Source of the DNA: Ruminococcaceae bacterium UBA2854
GTDB taxonomy: Bacteria; Bacillota; Clostridia; Oscillospirales; Acutalibacteraceae
Assembly: GCA_002350765.1 (NCBI GenBank)
Contig: DEFK01000004.1
Span: 11,642 to 46,614 of the forward strand
DNA length: 34,973 nt
Direction of reading: 5' to 3'
Shown: piece by piece, positions 1 to 6,635 of the stretch
Layout of the letters: every line of letters begins with the position of its first letter
Position numbering within the stretch: the first letter of the stretch is position 1
Notes under the pieces: model-generated
Databases searched by the model: none
What the model saw: the letters and a program-made list of their open reading frames with translations, nothing else
Told to the model about the DNA's origin: nothing
Position numbers and translations under genes: made by a program

Positions 1-27
1 TAACTCTTACCTCTTAACTCTTAATTC
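1..27. repeat. Heptamer tandem repeat (TTAACTC)n, cut by the window edge
   Basis: About four tandem copies of a 7-bp unit close to TTAACTC (partial unit at 1-6, then 7-13, 14-20, 21-27, each with 0-1 changes). The same heptamer forms a second array at 8681-8714. It is not a CRISPR, because the units abut with no spacers. Function unknown; here it is the left arm of a composite element that runs to 140. Confidence 0.75.
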
Positions 28-35
28 AAGGTTTA

Positions 36-91
36 AGATCCTTCGATTATTCGCTGTCGCGAATTTTGCTCCGCAAACCACTCAGGATGAC
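36..91. repeat. Branched inverted-repeat core of the intergenic element
   Basis: Outer arms ATCCT (38-42) and AGGAT (84-88) enclose two perfect hairpins: ATTCGC/GCGAAT with loop TGTC (49-64), and TTTGC/GCAAA with loop TCC (65-77). As RNA or single-stranded DNA this would fold as a three-way junction. There is no ORF. From memory, sequences of the ATCCTTCG...CTCAGGATGACA type recur between genes of many Clostridia, but I cannot confirm that here. Mobile or not is unknown. Confidence 0.6.
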
Positions 92-98
92 ATCAGAA

Positions 99-140
99 AC
101 TGACTACTGAGAACTGAGAACTGAATACTGATAACTAATT
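99..140. repeat. Second heptamer array (ACTGAGA-like), overlapping a stop codon
   Basis: Six abutting 7-mers: ACTGACT, ACTGAGA, ACTGAGA, ACTGAAT, ACTGATA, ACTAATT. The period is the same as in the array at 1-27 but the unit differs. The last unit contains, on the minus strand, the TAG stop (135-137) of the neighbouring VanY-like gene, so the element reaches exactly to the end of that coding sequence. Confidence 0.7.
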
Positions 141-959
141 AACGGTTTCTCTCGAATCAACGTAATTACTGTACTCGTTAAGGCACATATTCAAGCTCTG
201 CATAAGGCGGGCGTTATTCTCGCCGACATATCTATACGATTTATAGTTTACGTTCATCGAGGTAATATCCTCTTTATCCTCGGGATAACGCAGTACAAAA
301 CCATATCTCTTGGCGTTTTTAAACAGCCAGTCGGACGCCTTGGAATTCTTGAATTTACCCTTGTCCTTACTTCTGAAGCTTACCATAAGTCCTGTCTGAA
401 ACTCGCTTCTGCCGGGTTGCGGGATAGTACCCGTAGTCAAAGCCTGAGCCTTAACCTCGGTCAAACCCTTTTTAAGCTGTTTTTTATACTCGGATTTATA
501 AATCTTTTCCTGCTCCTTATAGCTTACATAAGCGTACTTAACATAAAGACTTACATCATCCTTTTCAGCTGCCGCAAGCAGCTTATCGAGGCTTTTTTCA
601 GCCAGCGTGGAAATACTGTACCCGTCCTTTTCGACAAGCTCGGGCACATAATCATTATCGAGCGGATTGCTCTTATTAACCACACGCAAAAGCAAAGCGT
701 TATTATCCTCGGAAGCGTTATAACCCGAATTAGCGCGGCTGTCGGTATTAAACGCGAACATCCTGACAGCTATCACCGCTACGACGACAACTATCACGGC
801 TATCAGCGCTATAAGCACCACGCGCGCCGCGGTAAGCCCCGACGCCGAACCGTCAAAGCCAGCGCCGCTTATCGGAGCGGTATTAAACTTACGGGCTTTC
901 GGGGGTTTAAACTTAAAGGTCATTCCCCGTCTGCCCCTGTTATATGATTGTCTGTACAT
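135..959 (-). CDS. VanY-like (peptidase M15) membrane protein without zinc ligands, probable pseudoenzyme
   Basis: A 274-residue protein with a basic cytoplasmic head, one membrane segment (about 45-67) and an outside domain that aligns with VanY/DdcY-type D-Ala-D-Ala carboxypeptidases: NKSNPLDNDYVPELV (95-109), the SYKEQ region, PGRSEFQTGL (182-191), and RYGFVLRYPEDKE before YRYVG. Active M15B enzymes have SxHxxGxAxD and ExWH. Here the positions read F187 for His, S194 for Asp, N238 for the catalytic Glu and S241 for the last His, so all zinc ligands and the base are gone while the fold-defining residues remain. It probably binds peptidoglycan or regulates rather than cuts. The gene starts 4 nt after the thrS stop; AAGGAGAT inside the end of thrS can serve as its ribosome binding site, so it should be co-transcribed with thrS. 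M13 is an alternative start. Confidence 0.8.
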   Translation of the reverse strand: MYRQSYNRGRRGMTFKFKPPKARKFNTAPISGAGFDGSASGLTAARVVLIALIAVIVVVVAVIAVRMFAFNTDSRANSGYNASEDNNALLLRVVNKSNPLDNDYVPELVEKDGYSISTLAEKSLDKLLAAAEKDDVSLYVKYAYVSYKEQEKIYKSEYKKQLKKGLTEVKAQALTTGTIPQPGRSEFQTGLMVSFRSKDKGKFKNSKASDWLFKNAKRYGFVLRYPEDKEDITSMNVNYKSYRYVGENNARLMQSLNMCLNEYSNYVDSRETVN

Positions 960-963
960 AGAG

Positions 964-2907
964 TTATTTTATCTCCTTGGTATCAATTTCTTTCTCAGCC
1001 ATAGCGATAAAATCGGAAAGCGGCATTGAGCCTAAATCTCCCTCTTTTCTATGGCGTACGGATACTGCGTTATTCTCGATATCCTTATCGCCTACTACGA
1101 ACATATAAGGAACCTTCTGGAGCTGGGCTTCTCTGATCTTATAACCGATTTTCTCGCTTCTGTCGTCGATTTCAACACGCATACCCTTTTCTTCAAGAGC
1201 CTTTTTAATATCGTAAGCGTAATCAAAGTGACGGTCGGCAATCGGTAAAATCTTAACCTGTGTAGGAGCGAGCCACATTGGGAACGCGCCCGCGTATTTC
1301 TCGATCAAGAGTGCGAGAGTTCTCTCGTAACAGCCGATAGATGTACGGTGGATAATATAAGGATTCTTCTTTTTACCGTCCTTATCGACATATTCCATAC
1401 CGAATTTCTCGGCAATCATACCGTCGATCTGGATAGTGATAAGAGTATCTTCCTTACCGTATACATTCTTAATCTGGATATCGAGTTTCGGGCCGTAGAA
1501 CGCCGCCTCGCCGACGCCGATTTCATAAGGAACATCGAGATGGTTGAGGATTCTTCCCATCATATCCTGGATGGTATTCCATTCCTCCTCGGTTCCGATA
1601 TATTTATCTCTGTCGTTAGGATCCCACTGGGAGAAGCGGTAGCTTACATCCTCGTAAAGACCTACTGTTTTAAGCATAAAGATAGCAAGCTCAAGACAAT
1701 TCTTAAATTCGTCCTCGAGCTGTTCGGGAGTACACATAAGGTGTCCCTCGGAAATTGTAAACTGACGTACTCTTATAAGTCCGTGCATTTCGCCCGAAGC
1801 CTCGTTACGGAATAATGTAGAGGTTTCGTTATATCTCAGCGGTAAGTCACGGTAGGAACGCTGGCGGTTAAGGTAAGCCTGATACTGGAACGGGCAGGTC
1901 ATCGGACGTAAGGCGAATACCTCGTCGTCCTTTTCCTCGTCGCCGAGTACAAACATTCCGTCCTTATAATGATCCCAGTGTCCGCTTATTTTATATAAAT
2001 CGGACTTAGCCATAAAGGGAGTTTTTGTTAAGAGCCATCCGCGCTTCTGCTCCTCGTCCTCAACGAAACGCTGTAAAAGCTGGATAACTCTCGCGCCCTT
2101 GGGCAGGAGAATCGGTAAGCCCTGGCCGATAACGTCGCTTGTAGTAAAGAGCTCGAGCTCACGACCGAGCTTATTATGGTCGCGCTTTTTAGCTTCTTCC
2201 ATCATTGTAAGGTGCTCCTCGAGCATAGAAGCCTTCGGGAAAGCCACGCCGTATACACGGCACAGCTGTGCGTTTTTAGCGTCGCCTCTCCAGTAAGCGC
2301 CTGTTGTAGCGGTTAAAGCAATAGCCTTAACGGAGCTTACGTCCATAAGATGCGGGCCCGCGCATAAATCTGTAAAATCATCCTGCTTATAGAAGCTGAT
2401 TTTCTCGCCCTTATCGCTGTGCTCCTTACAAAGCTCTACCTTATAAGGCTCGTTCATATCCTCTAAGAGCTTAACAGCCTCGTCGGGGTCAAGCTCGAAT
2501 TTCTCAATAGCTATTTTTGATTTTACAATCTTCTTCATCTCGGCTGTGATTTTTTCCAGATCCTCGGAAGTAAACGCCTTTTCAACGTCGAAGTCATAAT
2601 AGAAGCCGTTATCTACAGCGGGACCTATCGCGCACTTAGCGTCGGGATAGAGGCGTTTTACAGCCTGAGCGAGAATATGTGAAGCTGTATGCCAGAAGGC
2701 TTTTTTACCGTTTATATCGTCGAAAGTAAGGAGCTCTACCTTACAGTCCTTAGTAATCGGGGTTCTTAAATCATAAACCTCGCCGTCAATTTTAGCGGCG
2801 CATACGGACTTATAAAGTCCCATTCCTATTCCTTTAGCAATCTCAGCGGGAGTAATATTCTCCTCGTACTGATTAACTACTCCGCCCTTTAATTCAACAT
2901 TTACCAT
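964..2907 (-). CDS. thrS: Threonyl-tRNA synthetase
   Basis: Charges tRNA-Thr with threonine in the cytoplasm. At 647 residues it is full length. Domains in order: TGS (1-60), editing domain with HTASH (73-77), the C182/H186 pair of CAGPH and GAYWRGD, class II catalytic core (about 250-535) and anticodon-binding domain at the C terminus. The zinc site that selects threonine is intact: C338 in RPMTCPF, H389 in SEGHL and H520 in IIHRTS. The core wording (RPMTCPFQ, TSTLFRNE, VRQFTISEGH) is the variant I associate with Clostridia rather than the RPMNCPGH form of E. coli. AAAGGAG lies 8 nt before the ATG. Expression is controlled by the T-box leader immediately upstream. Confidence 0.97.
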   Translation of the reverse strand: MVNVELKGGVVNQYEENITPAEIAKGIGMGLYKSVCAAKIDGEVYDLRTPITKDCKVELLTFDDINGKKAFWHTASHILAQAVKRLYPDAKCAIGPAVDNGFYYDFDVEKAFTSEDLEKITAEMKKIVKSKIAIEKFELDPDEAVKLLEDMNEPYKVELCKEHSDKGEKISFYKQDDFTDLCAGPHLMDVSSVKAIALTATTGAYWRGDAKNAQLCRVYGVAFPKASMLEEHLTMMEEAKKRDHNKLGRELELFTTSDVIGQGLPILLPKGARVIQLLQRFVEDEEQKRGWLLTKTPFMAKSDLYKISGHWDHYKDGMFVLGDEEKDDEVFALRPMTCPFQYQAYLNRQRSYRDLPLRYNETSTLFRNEASGEMHGLIRVRQFTISEGHLMCTPEQLEDEFKNCLELAIFMLKTVGLYEDVSYRFSQWDPNDRDKYIGTEEEWNTIQDMMGRILNHLDVPYEIGVGEAAFYGPKLDIQIKNVYGKEDTLITIQIDGMIAEKFGMEYVDKDGKKKNPYIIHRTSIGCYERTLALLIEKYAGAFPMWLAPTQVKILPIADRHFDYAYDIKKALEEKGMRVEIDDRSEKIGYKIREAQLQKVPYMFVVGDKDIENNAVSVRHRKEGDLGSMPLSDFIAMAEKEIDTKEIK

Positions 2908-2923
2908 ATAGCATTACTCCTTT

Positions 2924-3157
2924 ACAAAATAAAAATAAACCCCAATATTCCCTAAGAGAATATTGGGGCGATTAATTACAAACCGCGGTTCCACCCAATT
3001 TCGGTAAAAACCCTCAATTACCTTTAACGGAGTTACCCGCCGCGCCATTTCCTGCGCGGAGCTCAAAGGCGGTAACATATATCGGCTTTTACGCGCTTTC
3101 ACCAACCGCGCGCTCTCTGAAAAAGCGGGATATATATCGTGTCCTTATCTCAGCGTA
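2924..3157 (-). promoter_or_regulatory. T-box riboswitch of thrS, ACC (Thr) specifier
   Basis: The leader carries the hallmark T-box GGGTGGAACCGCGG (minus strand, 2996 to 2983), which pairs with the uncharged tRNA acceptor end, followed by an intrinsic terminator. Upstream lies Stem I with AGAGAG and GGTTGGTGAAAGC elements and the specifier context ACC-GCC-TTTGAGC. The ACC at 3073-3071 is a threonine codon, which agrees with the downstream gene. By the known mechanism, uncharged tRNA-Thr would favour the antiterminator and switch on thrS and the coupled VanY-like gene. Confidence 0.93.
2926..2968 (-). terminator. T-box attenuator terminator
   Basis: A perfect 11-bp stem, 2940-2950 with 2958-2968 (loop 2951-2957), is followed on the minus strand by a T-rich tract. 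It is the regulated terminator of the thrS leader. Confidence 0.92.
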
Positions 3158-3162
3158 AATAT

Positions 3163-3191
3163 ATATTATCACTCAATTTTACAAAAGTCAA
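3163..3191 (-). promoter_or_regulatory. Sigma-A promoter of thrS leader
   Basis: Minus strand TTGACT (3186-3191), a 17-bp spacer, then TAATAT (3163-3168). The -35 begins 6 nt past the stop codon of the upstream membrane-protein gene, with no terminator between them. Transcripts from that gene would therefore also run into the T-box. Confidence 0.85.
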
Positions 3192-3197
3192 TACAAA

Positions 3198-4400
3198 TCA
3201 GCTGTTAATATCTTCAATCATCTTATTTATTTTTTCCTGATCTTCTTCGCTGACTTCGGCTTCCTTATTAGGATCGGTAGTTTCCTGGTTAGATTCAAGC
3301 ACCTGTTCCTCGAAGGTTTCGACCTTATCCTTCTCTACGTAGATAGCGTCGTCCTCGACCTCGACCTCGGGAGCTACGACTAAATCCTCGGCGTCGCTCT
3401 TTTCACCTTCGCCGTAACCGTAATCGTAATCATAGTCCTCGGTATACTCATCGTCGGCGGCTGTAACGTAGTTTTCAGCCTCGTCCTTTACGTAAGAGTA
3501 ATCGTAGTCGTAATCGCCTGTCTGCTCCTCGGGAGCGACAACGGTATTATCCTGAAATGCGCCGTATACACGCTGTTCCTCGTCGAAATCATCGAGGTCA
3601 TACTGTAAAATCTGCTCATCCTTAGTAAGAGCGTATTTCGTAATCTCGACAAGAAGCGAGATTATATATAAGCCCAGAGCCATAAATCCGAACGCGATAA
3701 CGTTCTCGGAATAGTCGAGCCCGTTCTGAATAATAGAAACTATATTGCAGGCGCCTACTACAAGTCCGATCGCCGCGAGCGGCATTCCGTATAAGAACAG
3801 CGACTTAACGGGATTTTTACCCTTTACGGTCGCTATAACCATACCGAGCTTAAAGAAGAAAATCATCGCGAAAGCGTAACAGAAAAGCTTTAACGGGTTA
3901 ACATAGTACACCGAAACAGTACGGTTATTTAAGAACTCGCCGATTAAAACAAGTCCGCCCCAGATAGGCATAGACAGGAAGAAAGCTCCCATAGTCGGGA
4001 GAAAGTTTCTTCCCTGTAAATGCGATAACGCGATTATTACCAGGCATACAGCCGTTAAAAATCCGAAAACCGAAACCATTAAGGTGAAAAATGAGTAGGT
4101 ATTATTCTGGATAGACAGAATAAGATTTAACGCCGACTTAGACGTAAACATAGCCGCGGCGAGTATCGCGAAAATCGCGGCTGGAATATTTTTCCTAAGT
4201 ATGTACGCGGGAGAGGTTTTCTTATCAATCGCGATAAAAATAATATTTATAGCGAACATAAGAAGTATCGCTCCGATTGACAAGTAAGAAGCCGTAGTGT
4301 CATCAGCGGAGAAACAAATATTAAACATCTGTAAAACCTTAATCAGCACAGCGGCTGTCGTTAAAGGTATAAAAGATATCCAACACAATTTAGATTTCAT
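3198..4400 (-). CDS. Polytopic membrane protein with acidic Asp/Tyr-rich cytoplasmic tail, unknown function
   Basis: I do not recognise the family. The first ~260 residues form about eight hydrophobic segments; the last ~140 residues are soluble and acidic, with two Asp-Tyr runs (GDYDYDYSY and EDYDYDYGYGEGE) and many Glu. I chose the ATG at 4400 (400 residues) because GGAAAGG lies 10 nt upstream; an in-frame ATG at 4442 has no ribosome binding site. A perfect hairpin ACCCGA/TCGGGT (4418-4433, loop AACA) sits beside that ribosome binding site and could modulate translation. The gene is followed directly by the thrS promoter. The tail could be a docking or phosphorylation platform, but nothing shows this. 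Confidence 0.7.
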   Translation of the reverse strand: MKSKLCWISFIPLTTAAVLIKVLQMFNICFSADDTTASYLSIGAILLMFAINIIFIAIDKKTSPAYILRKNIPAAIFAILAAAMFTSKSALNLILSIQNNTYSFFTLMVSVFGFLTAVCLVIIALSHLQGRNFLPTMGAFFLSMPIWGGLVLIGEFLNNRTVSVYYVNPLKLFCYAFAMIFFFKLGMVIATVKGKNPVKSLFLYGMPLAAIGLVVGACNIVSIIQNGLDYSENVIAFGFMALGLYIISLLVEITKYALTKDEQILQYDLDDFDEEQRVYGAFQDNTVVAPEEQTGDYDYDYSYVKDEAENYVTAADDEYTEDYDYDYGYGEGEKSDAEDLVVAPEVEVEDDAIYVEKDKVETFEEQVLESNQETTDPNKEAEVSEEDQEKINKMIEDINS

Positions 4401-4507
4401 ATATTCATAACCTTTCCACCCGAAACATCGGGTATTAATCATATGCTAAATAAATATCATAAATTCTGATAAACGAACATAATATATTTTAAGGCAAAGA
4501 GAGTATT

Positions 4508-4549
4508 ATGTCAAGAAATAAAAACAAAAAACATAAGGACGTGAGTTAA
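4508..4549 (+). CDS. Possible 13-residue leader ORF
   Basis: ATG to TAA encodes MSRNKNKKHKDVS, very basic, preceded by a GAGAG-type ribosome binding site and ending 3 nt before the ATG of the next gene. Its last codons contain the AAGGACGTGAG that may be the next gene's ribosome binding site, so translation of the two could be coupled. It could equally be chance, given the A-rich sequence. Confidence 0.3.
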   Translation: MSRNKNKKHKDVS

Positions 4550-4552
4550 AAT

Positions 4553-5131
4553 ATGAAGAAAAAAATCATCGGACTTTTGGTAATACTTGCTATAATGGCG
4601 GCTGTTCCGCTTATTTTTAACAATTATAAGGGCACCGATTCGGCTAAACCCGCCAAAAATAATACTCTATCAAAAGAAGAGAGCGTTATAACGAACGCCG
4701 CCGCGTATATATTCCGTAAGCACTACAGCGAAGAAACGATGAAAGCGGCGATTATAATTCTAAATACGAATTATAAAGTCAATAAAATCAAAAAAGAAGA
4801 ATGTATCAGCAGAGCGGATTTTATAAAAAAGTTCAAGGACGGAGAAAGGTATTATTCTAATTTAGAAAAATACACGAATGAATTAAAGGACGATTATATT
4901 ACATATAAAAACAAACCCGTCTATATCCCCTGCTTTAAAGTCTCGAAGGGTTATACCGAAAAGGATAAGAAATATCCCTATTTAAAAGCCGCGGCATGTC
5001 CGTGGGACAGGCTTAAAAAAGGCTCGAAAAATTCCGAAAGCAAAGTCGGAATAAGCATTAACACGTTGGATAAGCTATGCAAAAACGGTTTAAACTACAA
5101 ACAGGCGGTCGAATATTTTCTTAACGCTTAA
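4553..5131 (+). CDS. Short SpoIID/LytB-domain-like, membrane-anchored protein
   Basis: 192 residues with an N-terminal membrane anchor or signal segment (about 4-22), so the rest is outside the cell membrane. Two stretches resemble the ends of the SpoIID domain: YSEETMKAAIIILNTNY recalls the E-[AT]-[LM]-KAQ...A-T-Y helix holding the catalytic Glu, and the C-terminal GISINTLDKLCKNGLNYKQAVEYF recalls GxSQxGAxxMAxxGxxYxxILxxYY, with a CPWD block before it. SpoIID proteins are usually over 300 residues, so a large middle part is missing. SpoIID is a lytic transglycosylase acting on denuded glycan during engulfment; whether this short form is active is unclear. Assignment rests on motif memory only. 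Confidence 0.5.
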   Translation: MKKKIIGLLVILAIMAAVPLIFNNYKGTDSAKPAKNNTLSKEESVITNAAAYIFRKHYSEETMKAAIIILNTNYKVNKIKKEECISRADFIKKFKDGERYYSNLEKYTNELKDDYITYKNKPVYIPCFKVSKGYTEKDKKYPYLKAAACPWDRLKKGSKNSESKVGISINTLDKLCKNGLNYKQAVEYFLNA

Positions 5132-5136
5132 CAACT

Positions 5137-5161
5137 AAGGCTGACCCAAAGAGTCAGCCTT
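5137..5161. terminator. Bidirectional terminator hairpin between convergent genes
   Basis: AAGGCTGAC (5137-5145) pairs perfectly with GTCAGCCTT (5153-5161), between the SpoIID-like gene (plus) and dacF (minus). T tracts are short on both sides. Confidence 0.7.
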
Positions 5162-5165
5162 TAGC

Positions 5166-6569
5166 TTAGAAATTACGATAACGTCTGATATTTCTCCTGC
5201 GTTTTCTGTTGCGGCGCTTGGTTATTGTACTGATTATAATATAGATTATAAGTAAGAATACAATAACGCCGAGAACAATTTTAAACCAAATCGAGGATAC
5301 GAATTTCGTTATAACAGACCAGTAGAAAAGAATCTCGCTTCTCTCGACTGTTTCGCTCGATACGAGGTTAACCTCGGCAAGCTTAGTTTTCTTATCGACC
5401 TCTTCTCCGTCGTAGTAAACAACCGCTTTACCTACAACGTCGCCTTTCTTAACAGGCGCGTCTATTCCCTCTTCGGGAGCTTTGGTTTCAATCTTTATAT
5501 CGGAGTCCTTATAGGACTTGGGAACGATAGCGTTGATATTCTTTTCGGGTACAAGCTGTACGCTGTTTTTACCCCACGCGAGATTGAGCTTAACCTCGCG
5601 CATTGGTGTTTCCGAGGAAGCTACCTGATTAAGCGCGAGCTGGGTTAACGACCAGCGGAACAGCTCCTTAGCGTCTATCATCGTACCGTAAACGTCCTTC
5701 GTAGGATCGGGGTTATAGGGTGATTTAAGGAATACGCCGAGATAAGAGTTTCCGTCGGCTTTACCGACTGTTACAAGACAATGTCCCGCTTCATCGGTAG
5801 TACCTGTCTTAATACCCTGCGCGTACTGGTAATAATAGTTTCCTCCGCGGTTAGCGTCGATTAAGTAGTTAGTGGTAATAAGAGGATAATCCTCGCCCTG
5901 TATAAAATAAGTAGTTGTATTGGTGATTTTCGAGAACTCGGGTAAATCGAGCGCGTACAGCGCCATCTTGGAAAGGTCTCGGGCTGTAGTATAGTGCTTT
6001 TCATCATGAAGTCCGTCGGGATTCATAAAATGCGTATTCTTACAGCCGAGCTTCTTAGCCTTAGCGTTCATCATAGAAACGAACTGTCTTATATTGCTGT
6101 CGATATTATCTCTGCTCTTACCCTTAGCCGCGAGTGTATTACCGCCGATATAATCGGCAAGAACCATCGCCGCGTCATTTCCCGAGGGAACCATCATCGA
6201 ATAGAGTAAATCGAGTACGCTCATCTTTTTACCAACGTGAGAACCTACGTTAGCCATCGAGCTTCCCGTACCGTTGAGCTTATCGAGAACCGCCTGCTTA
6301 ACAAGAACCTCCGCTCTTTTAAAGTTGTTGACATTCTCAGCCACGATAATATAGGTCATAATCTTTGTCGTGGAAGCGGGATAACGCTTTTTATCGGCTC
6401 CCTTCTCGTAAACAGTCTGTCCCGTTTCAAGGTCAACCAGTAACGCTGACTTTGAAGCAACCTTGACTTTATTCTTGTAATTAGCGGCGTTAGCAGGGAG
6501 AATCGCGATCGAAAATACCGTGCAAATTACAAGTAAAGCCGAGATAAATACTGATAATTTTTTCTTCAT
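5166..6569 (-). CDS. dacF: D-alanyl-D-alanine carboxypeptidase, PBP5/DacF type
   Basis: Removes the terminal D-Ala from peptidoglycan pentapeptides outside the cell membrane. 467 residues: signal peptide 1-29 (cut near ANA), serine peptidase S11 domain with PASTTK (S66 nucleophile, K69), SGN (129-131) and KTG (254-256), a C-terminal beta domain (about 320-410), then a membrane segment (about 430-450) and a strongly basic Arg-rich tail. Classical DacA/DacF proteins end in an amphipathic helix, so a full transmembrane helix is a variation on the usual anchor. GGGAGG ribosome binding site and its own promoter. It lies downstream of recG. The family is clear; dacF versus dacA is a guess from the Clostridia context. 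Confidence 0.9.
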   Translation of the reverse strand: MKKKLSVFISALLVICTVFSIAILPANAANYKNKVKVASKSALLVDLETGQTVYEKGADKKRYPASTTKIMTYIIVAENVNNFKRAEVLVKQAVLDKLNGTGSSMANVGSHVGKKMSVLDLLYSMMVPSGNDAAMVLADYIGGNTLAAKGKSRDNIDSNIRQFVSMMNAKAKKLGCKNTHFMNPDGLHDEKHYTTARDLSKMALYALDLPEFSKITNTTTYFIQGEDYPLITTNYLIDANRGGNYYYQYAQGIKTGTTDEAGHCLVTVGKADGNSYLGVFLKSPYNPDPTKDVYGTMIDAKELFRWSLTQLALNQVASSETPMREVKLNLAWGKNSVQLVPEKNINAIVPKSYKDSDIKIETKAPEEGIDAPVKKGDVVGKAVVYYDGEEVDKKTKLAEVNLVSSETVERSEILFYWSVITKFVSSIWFKIVLGVIVFLLIIYIIISTITKRRNRKRRRNIRRYRNF

Positions 6570-6599
6570 AGGAATACCTCCCGTAAAATTTCAACGTAT

Positions 6600-6628
6600 A
6601 TTATACAATATAAAATCAAATATTTCAA
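6600..6628 (-). promoter_or_regulatory. Sigma-A promoter of dacF
   Basis: Minus strand TTGAAA (6623-6628), 17 bp, TATAAT (6600-6605), starting 8 bp after the recG stop codon. dacF can thus be expressed independently of recG. Confidence 0.82.
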
Positions 6629-6635
6629 TATTTTT

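Noticed and set aside
36..91. tRNA gene suggested by the cloverleaf-like folding
   Set aside because: Too short, with no T-loop GTTCGA, no anticodon arm of correct size and no acceptor stem.
417..947. 176-codon plus-strand reading frame opposite the VanY-like gene
   Set aside because: Antisense shadow with no ribosome binding site; the opposite strand encodes a clear M15-family protein.
2914..3105. 63-codon minus-strand reading frame upstream of thrS
   Set aside because: It lies wholly inside the T-box leader, including the T-box consensus and terminator, and has no protein-like features.
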